A stretch of DNA of 64,000 nt from Fomes fomentarius. Taxonomy: Eukaryota; Basidiomycota; Agaricomycetes; Polyporales; Polyporaceae. A program made the position numbers and the translations under genes. This document shows positions 35,408-47,582 of the stretch, in pieces. The stretch lies in contig JABYQN010000008.1 of the NCBI GenBank assembly GCA_022606135.1, positions 1,922,001 through 1,986,000 of the forward strand, given 5' to 3'. Numbering within the stretch: position 1 is the stretch's first letter; each line of letters opens with the position of its first letter. The notes under the pieces are model-generated. The model was not told where the DNA came from. It did no database searches and saw only the letters and a program-made list of their open reading frames with translations.

Positions 35408-37728
35408 TCACAAGACCGCGTCTCGCTTATCGTTTGGATTGCGGATATTATTCTCAGGAGATGGTGTAAGATATACGGAGACGATTATAGACTTAAGCAT
35501 CACACCTCCCTGTCGTACTGTACAGTGGCCTTGTTCAATGTGTGGGACTTGACCGTTCTGAGTTCTATTGCAGATAGTCCATCCGTAACTTTGAAGGAAG
35601 ATACATGCTAGTATGAGGGTCAATAGTAAACATTCCACCAAGTTTCCGCCAACGGTTCTTAAGGCTGGGAGGATACTGACCTGGTGGATCTCTAGTGGCA
35701 CTTCGACGTGGGGCTGTGGAAGTGGATGGATGGCGCGGTTGCCTACAACGGCTGATGTGAACACGGTTGTTGCCTCCATGACAACACCACGGTTGAGAAG
35801 GGATTGACGGGCATTGAGCCTAGATGAGATTGGTGTTGAGCACAGGGGCATAAAGATATTTGGGAGGGTGCATCACGTTACGAGAAATGTGATTGAGTAC
35901 ACTGCATAATAGAAGGAGGATGTCAGCCAACAGTGGATGGCTGCAAGGTACATATCAGATGTACCCTTGGTCAACACGATGATGATACCACAGAAGATGA
36001 ATTTATGTGGCCACACAAGAGACTACAATTGTGCAGTATGTTATCTTGCTGTCTGAGTAATTGAGAATGAAGTGACATACGAAGATGACAGCAAGGGCAT
36101 TGAGAACACTACAGCCATGGTCGATAGTTGATGAGAGCTGTGGCATAGATGCATCTGGGAGACCTACCAGATGATGAGGCCTACAGGGTATCACTATCCA
36201 TATGGACAAATGAGCAAATCTGAGGGAAAGGACTTACCACTACTGACTGCATACATTATGATCAGATCGAGCATTGTATCGGTTCTAGAGCAGGTTGAGG
36301 GCATGTGGTAAAGCTGACTTCGGAATAGTACATACCGAGAGACGCCAGTACGATTGGTGCGCAGAAAGTAGATGAGAATTGATGTCATAATGGTGTCTGC
36401 GGCCACGAGCATCATAGTACCCGTTGATAATAGCCACTGTCGATAATCATGAGATGTCATGTGTCAATATTAGGTCAGTCATAAGGGATCTCACTGAATG
36501 GTTGAGGTATGCTGTGAAATTGGGTGCGTTCCACCTAAATGCAGCCGACGTATAAGCTTATGGAAGAACTAGAAGATTATGCTCATCAGAAATTACCCAA
36601 TAGCAGGCATAGCTACAGCAAAAAGCATGAGTTGCAACTTTTGACACTGTCTGAAATGAAATCTCACCAATGTAACAAGCTGAGAGTACAAAAATCAGTG
36701 AAGGCTCTTTGATATTGAATAGAAAAAGACTTACCCAAGAACGATATAAGGAGGATTGCCTGAAAGGTAAATCATAGTATAAGCAGTTTAACGTCAATGG
36801 TGAATAGATTTCTTACACATATGAAGGCGACTGGTCGATAACGCTTTTTGACTGCAATGTGTTCAGGACACGAACAGAGAACATCAGGTCAGACACTACG
36901 TACGCTTGTAGACACGGCGTGCAAAGAACCTAATTGACACGGATGACGTGATACTTGAGGAGACAACTGTGGACCTCGCATGATGCATGCTCACAATTGT
37001 GTAATGACTGCAGTCAGGCTCTACGTTCATCAGAGATATTGTCAGTTTGATTACAGAGAATGATACCAGCAGCATACCCCTGGCACTGCGATTAACTGCA
37101 CAAATCAACTTAGCCCACCAATGAGTGAAGCTGGCTAAGGAAATACCTTGAGCGACCTACAAGCGGCGTCAGCATTGGGTCCAATATCAGTATCTTCACA
37201 CTGCCTAAACTTACCAAACAGGGGTTTGTACGAAGACTTGGGGATTTAGGTAGTTTGCGACCAAAAGGTAGTAGCTATGCAATGAAATTAATCTACGATG
37301 ATATATGAGATCTGGATAAACCTGAATACCAAATGTGAATGGTCAGTATAGTGGTCGTAGCTTCCACAATACTACGGTGAGCACATCAATGGCAGCTCCA
37401 AAGTATGTCATGCTTGGGACACATACTGAAGAACAAAAATCTAGATGTATAGTTTAGATGCAGATGCAGTGACTTCAAGGTCATCAAGAGACGTACCCAT
37501 ATTTTCAGATAGCGAGGATCTTTGGGATAGTGCTGGAAGTACTCATACGTCTGGTGATATATTACACCCTGTAGGCTGAGGGGACCCAAGGTATCAACAC
37601 TATTGATACAGAGGACTCACACACGCCCACACTCACAGTGCAGCAAGAAGCGCTCCCACAAGCCATGCTCCTAAGGTGTCATCTAGGGCAGGGAGCGGGG
37701 GCTGCGGTGTGGTGGAATAGGAGGTCAT
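35408..37728 (-). pseudogene. DUF6534 membrane protein (copy F), probably decaying
   Basis: The ATG at 37728 gives PLPALDDTLGAWLVGALL, then LQGVIYHQTYEYFQHYPKDPRYLKIW, IRFFARRVY and the core blocks GTMMLVAADTIMTSILIYFLRTNRTGVSR, TDTMLDLIIMYAVSSG and HKFIFCGIIIVLTK. The last exon starts LNARQSLLN and has a tail ending PHVEVPLEIHQ. It is closest to copy D. The splice region between VYSITFL and LNARQ lacks a donor in the right phase: where D has GTC-GC/GTACGTG, F has GTAACGTG. The surrounding DNA is clearly AT-richer than in the other copies. An unusual splice site could rescue it. The 3' end is given as the stop of the last open frame and is uncertain, because GTCAGT after EIHQ may be a donor. 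Confidence 0.55.
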
Positions 37729-38585
37729 TCTGCCGTTTGAAAGGGCGTGCGATGCGTCTACAATGAGGGATCGAATCTCTGGAGCTGAGAACGATACTGC
37801 AGTATATAACACCAGTCTCATGTGCGGCTGATGGTTATGCGGTACTGGGTGAGATAGCATCGTGTTTCTGATGTTGTTCATCACGAAGATTTCTGAGTGT
37901 TACAGGGGACTCGAAATGTTGAGAGACGCCAGCGCCTCCTAACTTGGCCTTGACTCGAGATTGGAATCCATCTCCGGATGAAATATGCAACCATCCGTGT
38001 CACGAGATGCGATGTTGGGGAAGTTCTGATGCTGTTCGTTCTACATCAATCTATCTTCGTTGGAAACAAACATCCACTGTAATTATTCCGTCCTTTGCAG
38101 AGTCAGGGAAGACTCAAGGATCAGAAATCAGAGATTTAGAGCTCCATGAAGCGAGATAGGAATGAACCTGCATTGACAGGCTTTGAATGGCTTCCTAGGG
38201 CGTGTAAGTCAGGCTTTGTAATGCATGTAGACTCAACCGGATGGACCTCGTGACACCGGACAAGCTCACCATGTCTCTGAGGGTTCTGTGAGGAGAAAAC
38301 GATGTATCCATACCAGTGATCATGATCGTGTCCCGAGAAGTAGAACATAATTAGGAGCACGGGCTTTGAGTGGAGTGAGAGACAGAGAGAGACGCATACT
38401 CTCACAGAAGCTATTATGTGCTGATATGCGCACACTTTGTGAAGCATGCGGTGACCGTGGTACTTGTAAGTTGTCTGATACAGTTCAGAATCATGATACG
38501 AAGACAGAATGCGGTGAAAGAACATGAATGTGCTAGGGTGCATCTAATACAGCTATTTGTAGGCCCATCTGAACCCTTTCCGATG
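37729..38585. other. Intergenic, no gene seen
   Basis: This is the 5' flank of copy F and the 3' flank of the second UbiA gene. No supported coding region. Confidence 0.5.
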
Positions 38586-39678
38586 TCACAGTGCTTGAAG
38601 GGGGAATTTCGGCAGGAAGGGAAGCGCGTGGATACAGCATATCCAGACCTGTAGGAGTATCATACTTCAGTTATGACGGACATAAATAGTTCATAAGGAA
38701 CGTCTCAAACATACATTGTACAGCCTATACGATTCGCAATCCTTGGTTTTGAAACCCTTCAACATGCCGGAGTGGAAGCAAATGCCGATGTACAAGCTGA
38801 GGCCGAGGACAAGCACCGAGTGTATGACCTCCGTCTTCCAGAAATAGGAGAGGAAGAGCGACCATGCTGGAAGGAGGATGACCATGGACAGACGACTGGC
38901 GGTAGGATAAGCCATGGGAAGCGTCCATCGGCCTGCTGTTGTGTCACCTTCCACATCCTGGAAGTCTTGTGCCTGTATGGTCGTCATGATGACGAGAGAA
39001 TTGAGACACTGTGCATAGAAAGATGTCTTTCTGTCATGCACTACAGCGCCTACACAGCCTAGTGATGCAATCAGCAGTACGTACGGAGAGCTCGAGAGAG
39101 TGCGATACATACGGTGCATCACCCGACTTGCTCCCGCATTGAAACACGTGTACCCGACCGCATTCAACATGGCGCGGCTGAGCCAGTGCGAATCATGGCC
39201 AAGATCGTTGTTGAACAAGAAGGCGGCGGAGAGCATTAGGCCCTCTAAGGGGACCTGACATACGAATGACAGAGCAATCGATGTCGGAAGAAGAGCCCAT
39301 CGGAGCATGCGCGCGTGTGGTTGAGATATCCGCTTGGATGGAATTGGTCGCCACGGCTTGTTGGCGGCGTCCTCGTCGGGTCGAAGACTCTGGTTTGCGA
39401 CGTCGAAGTGGAGAAGGTTGACCCAGACCCATGCAATCCTTGTTAGCAGCACTTTGTACGTGATTGGAGACGGAGCGGCCATCGTGCCAAACACTGTCTA
39501 GTAGAATGAGCGGCATTGAAGAAAAAACAATGTCAAGACGAGGGGTTGCACGCACTACAGGTACCAGGATGGTCTTGACGTCCGAGTACGTGAAGAGAAG
39601 GATAGTGTGGGCGAAATGCAAGCTGCTTCTCATACAGGCCTTAGCTTGGGTTGTAACGTTCGAAGAGAAGGTCGACAT
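38586..39678 (-). CDS. UbiA-family prenyltransferase-like membrane protein 2
   Basis: Four exons (39678-39556, 39497-39128, 39058-38715, 38648-38586) give 299 residues. The exon borders fall at the same protein positions as in the 31.4 kb gene, and the last exon is 63 nt in both, so the two are duplicates. The first motif region is ANQSLRPDEDAANKPWRPIPS and the second is DFQDVEGD followed by AGRWTLPMAYP. Hydrophobic helices include SFVCQVPLEGLMLSAAFLF and VILLPAWSLFLSYFW. The intron between NAGAS and CVGAVV is a multiple of three and open, so it could be mistaken for coding sequence. The end is VWICCIHALPFLPK. The substrate is unknown. The opposite orientation to copy 1 with 6 kb between suggests an old duplication. 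Confidence 0.85.
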
Positions 39679-41056
39679 TACGATAAAGACGAGCGCTATA
39701 ATGGCCTTCAAGTCAATCGTTCATATATACTCAGGCTGTGGCTGGTGTGCGCTGCCTTCAAGGACATGAATTATATTAGCGCAGATCCGGTTTGGATACG
39801 GAACATCTAAAACGTTCAAGTGGCATGGTACCTCGCAATTTGATTGTGATCCAGGCGGTGAACGAGTAAACGGACAAATGAACAGGTCCGTGTATCTGGA
39901 GTCTGAGTCTCTCCGCCGACACAGGAGAGAGAAGGACAGGGGTGATATTGCGGAAAGCACTACAGTGCTGCCCACCACAACGTGGGAATGTCGGAGATTA
40001 AATCGAGATCAAATCCTGCGCCGAACGACAGCGAACGACGCTCACACTTATGTATGATACTTATAATGTAGCGTCGTCGGGTGCTCTCAGTCGGCTTGTA
40101 AGTACAGCGAAGGTGGGCACTCTATATCATACTTATCTCAAATGAACCGGCAGGAAAAAAAACTCGTCTTCATTTGCACACTCACCGAAATCGCAGTAGA
40201 TGGCCGAGGACCGACGTGAGTATCTGGGTAAGATTTCGTGCATGCGCAGGACCGTGTCTCACACGGCGAGTGTTCTGACCCTGTTTGATGAAAACTAAGC
40301 TGTCCAGCCCAGCGCTGACACTCCTTACTGCGGATCATGATAGGATGTGTATCTATATGGGTTCCGAGCCGGTATTGCGAAGACTACACGCCCCAACGAA
40401 TACCAGGTCGGCCCTACGTGTGCTCAAGCATACCTGACACACCTTGACTAAATTTCGAGTCTCATGGCATACCTGAGCAAGCAGTGGAACATCCCTTTGG
40501 GCCACACATAGACCTGAGCCGGAGCTCGACTGGCTATGTACGGGGGATCACCTAATTCGAACTTGACAGATGCTGTGACTTGGTCCCTCTAAAGGCCTGC
40601 ATGCCAAGGCGCACATGCATACGATAACGCAGCTTCTACTCTGCTCCGAGACATGCCGTGCCTTGGCATATGGTGTATCATAGGCACCCGGAATAAACAG
40701 CAGGATGTCCAGCCCCTTAAGTGGCTGCGGGCACCAATGTGCCTGGTGAAATGTCACGAAGCGATTTGTACTTTCCGTCAGTGCGCGGACTAGAACTCAG
40801 ACAGACATCGGCGGACATCTGGGACGAGTTAATGGCTCCGCAAAGTGACAGAATCATCCCGTCTGACAACCGAATTCCATTCTCGGCATGACTTCGTACC
40901 ATAAAAAAGATTGTAACAGCGTCTCTCATAATATTCCTCGATATATCCCAACGACCCAGTGAACCTACTCATCGCCATAAATACTCCGCGCTTCTCCGCA
41001 ACTGAACTGAGAGACATCATGGTAGTCCATTGCACAGCGAACGTCCATGATCTATC
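39679..41056. other. Flank of UbiA 2 and outer part of inverted arm A
   Basis: From about 40,300 the sequence matches the reverse complement of the window end (about 63,990 leftward). This outer 750 bases contains no recognised gene. Arm B carries about 40 extra bases near 63,525-63,565 that arm A lacks. Confidence 0.5.
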
Positions 41057-43321
41057 TCAAACCTTGCAATGAATAATATCGCTGTGCTCGTTGACGAGCG
41101 TCGATGTCTGCAGCAAGGTGGGAGGCATAATCAGCGTTACTCGGCTCCCGTGTGATGGCACAGCCAAGCCAGGGCACGATGAAGAACGAGGCTTACCTGA
41201 CCCTTAGAGTCGGACACACTGAGGTCGAGAGCCGTAAGAGACATTGAGTCCTGTCCCACATGAACATGCATCAGTTTCAGAATGGCAGCGGGGGCCCGGG
41301 GAGAAACTTGTTGGAACGCGACGCACCCGTTCGTCAGGCCGTCTGCCGTGATTGTGTCGCGAGCTGCCGTTGCGTGGCATTGACGCAAGAACGTGTGAGC
41401 CTGCTTCCATAGCCGCCACGCCCGACCCACTGATCTTGAGGGAGTTGCGCACGTTCAGCCTGAAAGAATGAAGCGAGCACGTCAGGTAACGTTTCAGGGG
41501 GAACAGAAGCAGAGACGAATGCGGGACGCCGGGGACAGCATCGGAGACGAGAAGCATCCGGATACCCACGTAGCCAGAAGTGTGTTGCAGTAGACTGGTC
41601 GCACGCAGAAGTAGTCAGATGCTGCTCAACAAGATTCCGTACAGGAACGCACGCTTTCCCTGAAGAAACGCAAATGGAAGGAATATGAAGCGGCCGGGAA
41701 GAGCGACAGTCTTCAAAGTGACCAGCCCTCTGTTAGTGAGGTGATGCATCATTTTAGAGGTGCAACAACAAAGCAGACGCACCGTGATCATGTGGCAAGC
41801 TTGGCATATGCTACACGCCAGGTACCAGACAGTCAGCTCGTAGTCACAAGGAAAATAGAAGGGCCTACACTCACGCAGTGAGCGCGCCGCGCTGGATAGC
41901 ATAGATCATCAACCGATCAATCATGTTGTTCGTTCTATGCCAGATAACAAGCCCATCAGACCACCGAAACCACAAGCGGGGGTGATATAGCACTGAGAAA
42001 CGATACCTAGAGAACCCGCTCTTTCCGGCACGAAGGTAGATGCAGAGGCCGGCGGCGACAACAATGTCACAGATCGCGCTCAGGCCGTTCGCGAATCCGG
42101 CAAGGATGCGGATCTCGATCGAACCGAGGGAGAAAATGTCGGTATGGGTGAACCTACCAGTCGCCGGGAACGTCAATATCAGTGCCTGGAGACTTCGCTG
42201 TCAGGGTCACGGAGACGATGGTGAGGCTTACAGATGGACAGTGAGGGCTTGAGACCGAGGAGAAATGTAAATATACATTTTGAGAAGAATCTTATTGTGT
42301 TGGCGTACCTATCCCCGGGCCTGTAGTAAAGCGTGAGTATGCATGCAGAACGCAGAGATGATGAGACGGACGGACGTACCTAAGGCGCAAAGCGAGAGGG
42401 AAACCTACCACATGGTACGTCAATATTCAGAAACAGGAAACTCTGAACTTAAGATGACTGACTATACCACCGGTAAGGTACTTGTTCTTGCTCACTGATA
42501 CAAATCATCAACTTGATTAACAGACGTGGTGCGCACATCCAACTCACCATACCAGAGCCTCTGCGCAAAATAGCTATGCGGTGTAAGGGTGAGTAATACT
42601 CAGACAATGTTACAAGGGCTATGAACGGCATACAGCTGAGTTATGGTAGCAATGAGTATCTGCGCAAGGCGATCAGAGATTGATTATTGAGAGTATACGG
42701 GATACAAACTACTGACAGTGACGCCGTTTTCAACCTAGTCGTCCAGTGAGTCACATAGTCAGTATAAGTATATCAGAGCATCAAGATATTCTATATCCTA
42801 CACCAAGGGTCCTGTGCGTCGTTAGCATCGTTAGATAGGCGAAGAGGTATCATGACACTCACGGGAGGATGACGAGGTATTTGTCGAGCGGTGCTTCAAA
42901 GTAGATGACCATGTACTTGTAAATGCTGTAGGCAACGAGGGAAGAGGTGACTGTATCTAAAGCACTAGTTTGAGTCGCATCATGAGCGCAATTGGCCTCG
43001 AGGTTTGAACGTGCGTGGAACGCACAAAAGAATGGCAACCTATCGATGGGAACATGAGTGCCCGAAGATTATGATTCAGACAGACACGTTTTATACCAGA
43101 CTCCTGAGCGCAAGCGTGTCATGGGTGTACCGTCTGAAGTAGATGTAGGTCTGTAAGACGGTGATCCCGTAGATGCTGTAAGGCCATTAGATTGGTAGCG
43201 GAGAGGGACGGAGACGGGACACGAACGCTGTTCCAAGGATACCACCGAGTGCAATACAGGCGAGAGTCTCCTTGATACCGCTCAAGATTGCGGGAGGAAT
43301 CTGTGGGACACCGGAACTCAT
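41057..43321 (-). CDS. DUF6534 multi-pass membrane protein (copy A)
   Basis: ATG at 43321, about 50 bases after TATAAAA. The exons read MSSGVPQIPPAILSGIKETL, ACIALGGILGTA, IYGITVLQTYIYFRRYTHDT, ALDTVTSSLVAYSIYKYMVI, VENGVT, YFAQRLWY and VSKNKYLTGGI. The DUF6534 core follows: IRILAGFANGLSAICDIVVA, AGLCIYLRAGKSGFSR, TNNMIDRLMIYAIQRGALTA and FIFLPFAFLQGKVYCNTLLAT. The last exons are LNVRNSLKISGSG, then DSMSLTALDLSVSDSKGQ, then a short TSTLVNEHSD exon ending at 41057. A 10-nt exon (42802-42811) is needed to keep phase. About seven membrane helices are predicted. The gene is divergently transcribed from the dehydrogenase at 44,277, with about 950 bases between the starts. No lesion was seen. Function unknown; Agaricomycetes carry many copies. 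Confidence 0.85.
42802..42811 (-). other. 10-nt micro-exon of DUF6534 copy A
   Basis: GACCCTTGGT lies between an intron ending CACAG and one beginning GTAGGA. It restores the frame between the helix-2 exon and VENGVT. The same micro-exon occurs in copies B (61473-61482) and C (53371-53380), the latter with two substitutions. Confidence 0.55.
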
Positions 43322-44276
43322 GCTGAAAAAAAGCACGCAATGAGAGGAAGCGGGATGCGTCTGTGGCAATTTTTATAGCGTGAAAACGTCAAGACTCTGG
43401 CCTAGCATTTGTATCAGAGCAGTCCACGTCTCGCAGCTCGTACTCCTGCCGCCCATAATCTTGTTCAGGATCTTGCCGGGTACGATTCTGACAGGGTACG
43501 ATTGCCCGAGGCCCAGCCTACTCGGCGGCGTTCTGTACATGAATCTGAGGGGAACAGCCCTGGCGGTGCGCTGGCGTTAGGATATGATCTTACCGGAAGT
43601 CGGGCGACCCGCTGGCACTGCGTCGTGTGTCGTTGGATAGGATGGCGTATCCTGTGAACCATCAGCTGTGGGCGTATAAGCGCCAATAATTGGCGCTACG
43701 GGGCGTATTATTCGGACGTCTACTACTACCCTGGTAGCTGAGAGTTCTCGTTGCAGCTCAGAACTCAGACCAGGTCAACGAAACTCACCTCAGTTACCAC
43801 AGCTAAGATGTCAGACAAAGTGCTGCTAAAGGTGTGCCCACTGCCCATGATGCATTGGTCGGGAATGGCCGGCGTTGGTCTAGTTGCCGGAATGGTCTGG
43901 ACGTGTCTGGTGAGTGTTCGCACGGCACTGGCGGCATGATGGTGATAATGACATTTACATAACCTCTCTGCCTGTCTCTGCACTGGCCATGTCGCCCACA
44001 TCGATATCGCAGTTATAACCAATCTGACGGACTCCATCAAATGTGCGCCGTATCACTAGGCGCGATCATCGATGTGGTACTTATCCCGAACACGAAGCAT
44101 GAGAGATGGGCGACTCACCACGGCCTCCGCCCTTAGCTGACAGCTCTTCGCTGCTTCCTTCCGCGTGTCAGCGGGCGAAACGAAGACAGCCTTTTCTTCT
44201 CAGCTCCCCTTTCTCTCCATACCTCCTCGCATCTCCCTGCTTTATCCCCCTCGTCGTGCTCACTGTGCACTTCAAC
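43322..44276. promoter_or_regulatory. Divergent promoter region, DUF6534 A / aldehyde dehydrogenase A
   Basis: About 950 bases separate the two outward-facing starts. The equivalent region is about 1.55 kb in arm B and about 1.45 kb in copy C, with conserved blocks around the AACTCAGACCAGGTCAACGAA segment. Arm A has lost, or B and C have gained, several hundred bases. Confidence 0.5.
43371..43377 (-). promoter_or_regulatory. TATA box of DUF6534 copy A
   Basis: TATAAAA on the minus strand, about 50 bases upstream of the start codon. Copies B and C have TATAAGAA at comparable distances, so the element is conserved across the triplication. Confidence 0.6.
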
Positions 44277-46817
44277 ATGGCGGAACTCGCGTACACTCCC
44301 TTTGACGATATACCCAAGGTACGTCAATTGCAGCTTGAGATCTTTTACAATCTTTACAGCGACGTAATGGCGCTTTAGATCCATGCACGCGCACGTCGCG
44401 CTTTCTTGGACGGAAAGCTCAAGTCCATCGAGTACCGAAAGGAGCAAATTGCCCAAGTAGGTTACATGCTCAAGGACAACGAGCAGCGCTTCTTCGATGC
44501 TCTCAAGCACGACCTCGGACGTCCCACTCTCGAGACTGAGTTGTACGTATCTCATTCGAATTGTCCTGGGCCTTCCCCACTGCTGACGTGACCTTCAGCC
44601 TTGACTTCTCGGCAACATACCAGGATATACATGATGCCTACAACTCGGTCGAAAAGTGGGCAACACCGTACAAAGCCGACTTCAACCTCAGCTTTTGGGC
44701 CATGACCCCCAAGATCAGGCCCGAGCCCAAGGGTCTCATCCTCATCATTGCGCCCTTCAATGGGCCGGTCATCATGCTCATATCCCCACTCGTAAGCGCT
44801 TATATTATGTCCAAATTCGCAGCGAGGATCTGAGGCTTTCGTTAGGTCGGTGCAATTGCCGCAGGCAACGCTGTGATCCTCAAGCCGTCTGAACAGGCAT
44901 CTAGGACTGCCGCTTTGTTTGCAGAGATCGTTCCCCAGTACCTTGACAATGACCTCTACCATGTCGTGAATGGTGGTGTCCCGGAGACGACGAGGATACT
45001 GGAGCTGCAGTTTGACCATAGTGAGTAGCTTCTTGCACTTTGTCATTCTGCAACTCTCATTGACCCTCGTCGGTAGTTCTCTATACAGGTCAGCCAATCA
45101 TCATCAGCTTGAGCGACTGGAGACTCATGCCATTGATTCTACAGGGAACCAACGTGTTGCCCGCATTGTTGCCGCAGCAGCAGCTAAGCACCTTACACCC
45201 TTGACACTCGAGGTGAGTATCCTTCTTACTATCGATAGCCAGATGCAGTTACTCATTCGTTACAGCTGGGAGGTGAAGACGATTCATGTTCAAGCAATGA
45301 CGCTAGCCTGCTGACATGGTGTAACAGGCAAAAACCCTGTCATTGTCGATCCTAAGAGCGACCTCAAGCTCGCTGCACGTCGTGTCTTATGGGGGCGCAT
45401 GATCAATGCTGGACAGGTGTGCATATCCTATGCGATATACATTCCAATCTCGCTCATCTGACCATGATGCGAAAGGTGTGCGTGTGTCCCGAATACGTCC
45501 TCATCACTCCCGATATCCAAGACGCATTCATTGAGGCGCTGAAGGAAGTGTACGTACCCCGCCCATCCTCTCTTTCTGATTCGATAGCCCACCTCTGACC
45601 GGGATGTTGTAACGTCTTCAGACATAACTCGTTCTACCCCGAAGGCCCGAAGAACTCCGAGTCCTTTGCACGCATTGTCGCAGTCAATCACGCCCAGCGC
45701 ATCAAGGACTTGCTCGACAACACGAAAGGCACGATTGTATTTGGTGGTGATACCGACGTCGAGAACCGCTACATCGCACCGACGCTGGTGAAGGATGTGA
45801 CCGGCGACGATCCGTTGATGAGCCAGTGCGTATTCTTTCCTTTAGTAGCGAGAGTTGACGATGACCACAATCCCCGTTGATGGGTAACAGGGAGATCTTC
45901 GGACCTGTACTCCTCCTCGTCCCAGTCAAGAACGTCGACGAGGCAATTGCGTTCATGAACGCTAGGTAGCCGCACGTCATTGCCGTATTCATCATACATA
46001 CAACGCTGACGGCTCGAACTCTGTGTAGGGACCACCCGCTCGCTGTATACGTGTTCTCTCAGGACAAGGCGTTCCAGGAGAAGAGTGAGTGATCAGCCCG
46101 CCTTGGTTGTTTTACATCAATGCTGACACTCCCCCGTCTCGTGCAGTCTTCAGCAACACCCAAAGCGGCGCCGCGGTCGCCAACGACACCATGATACACC
46201 TCGGTGGTACGTACCATTCAGGATCCTGTCATGCGTCAACACTGATGGGAGTAATGTAGTTCCTGGTCTCCCTATGGGTGGCGTCGGTCAAAGTGGATGT
46301 AAGTGCCTCTATCCTGTGTTAGTATTGGTGCACAAGGGCGGACTACTCACCCCGAGTCCAACAGACGGCTATTATACCGGCAAAGACATGTTCGAGCAGT
46401 TCACGCACAAGCGGACGTCCATCGACAACCCGAGCTGGTGCGTCGCATTCTGCGTACGTCGTGTAAGCTAGGATACTGACCTCCATCCCTCGCACGTCTG
46501 AAGGGTCGACAAAGTCGGATTCGGATGCCGGTACCCTCCGTACAAGGTCAGTTCCTCCCTCCCTTGTCTTCCTAGTCCCCCGTACTCTCTCTCAGGACAA
46601 ACCCAATCCCACTGACTACTCTCCCCTCTTCGTCATCATATAGTCGCTCAAGCCGCTGCAAGCACTCATGCCCTCGCTGCCGCCGCGCCCCAAGAAGAGG
46701 CCGGGCAAGGCCGCTGCGAACGGGTCGTCAAGGAGGTGGGCGTTATGGCTCTCGGCTCTGCTTGCTGGTGTCGTCGCGCTCGTGCTGACTCGCAAGGATA
46801 CTCTCAAGCTGAAGTGA
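44277..46817 (+). CDS. Class 3 (fatty) aldehyde dehydrogenase, membrane-anchored (copy A)
   Basis: NAD(P)-dependent oxidation of medium or long-chain aldehydes to acids. Exons joined by hand read [135 protein letters not shown] (catalytic Glu), [20 protein letters not shown] (catalytic Cys), [25 protein letters not shown] and [21 protein letters not shown]. The C-terminus, [16 protein letters not shown] followed by the hydrophobic [15 protein letters not shown], is a tail anchor like that of microsomal ALDH3-type enzymes. All catalytic motifs are intact and most exon joins were checked for phase (about 16 introns). The usual Gly-Ser after the TG of the cofactor loop is Gly-Asn here. Confidence 0.9.
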
Positions 46818-47582
46818 TATGATCATGCGCCGTGCTACTGCTGCCGTACGTGCGTGCGTGCGTATCGCCCCTGGAGGATGCTCGCGCTATTCTTTGGAGT
46901 CGGGTGGATGGATGGATGGTCATCCGCAGGCTGTGTTCGATGTCCGTGCTGTCGTTGTATGTGCTTTGTCATCATTTCTGGGACCCTCACTGTCGAACCT
47001 CTGTCTACGTTACACTTTTGCTACATTGCTCTCTTGCTACTGTGAGATCTCTTGCTGCTGATGCTGATACCTCCCCTGTTGTGATCTGCATCCAGTATGA
47101 TGTGTTTCCATCGTCCGAGTCGTTCCCGTACATACTAGTCACATATCTAGGGTTTCTGCTGTGGATTTGGCATTCTTGCTAATGAGACGATTGTCCTCTT
47201 CAACTCGTTGAGACACCCGAGTGCGGGATATGGGCGCGGTCGAAGGTGCGAAGGGACTCGGAGTCCGGTCATGTCTAAACGTCGGAAGAGAGGAAAAGGA
47301 ATGATGGTGGGGATGTAAGTACAGTCCTTGTCGGTATGTTGGGGATGAGTCCGGACGTCTATTGTAACGAGTGTCAAGCGTTGATAGGTACGTTGAGGAG
47401 GACGTCAGTCGAAGGTTGAAACTCGGAAGTCAGGTTTCGGACGATGGTGGCTACCGGGAGGACAAATCTGCTCATATTCGAATGCTAGCTATGAGACCTT
47501 AACTACTCACAAAAGTCCGTGGCCAAGAACTGCAATGGAAAAAGCTGGAATCTCGCTGGAAAATGAAATGAGAGGTGCGGAT

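Noticed and set aside
38691..39494. Reading UbiA 2 as a single long exon
   Set aside because: The open frame runs through a 69-nt intron that is a multiple of three. The paralogue has an intron at the same position, and removal restores the alignment (NAGAS-CVGAVV).
41137..41430. 97-residue frame near the 3' end of DUF6534 copy A (and its mirror at 62,836-63,129)
   Set aside because: Comparison with copy C shows that the middle of this frame is intron sequence between PDER and DSVSLTAL. Only its last part is coding, in the DUF6534 gene.
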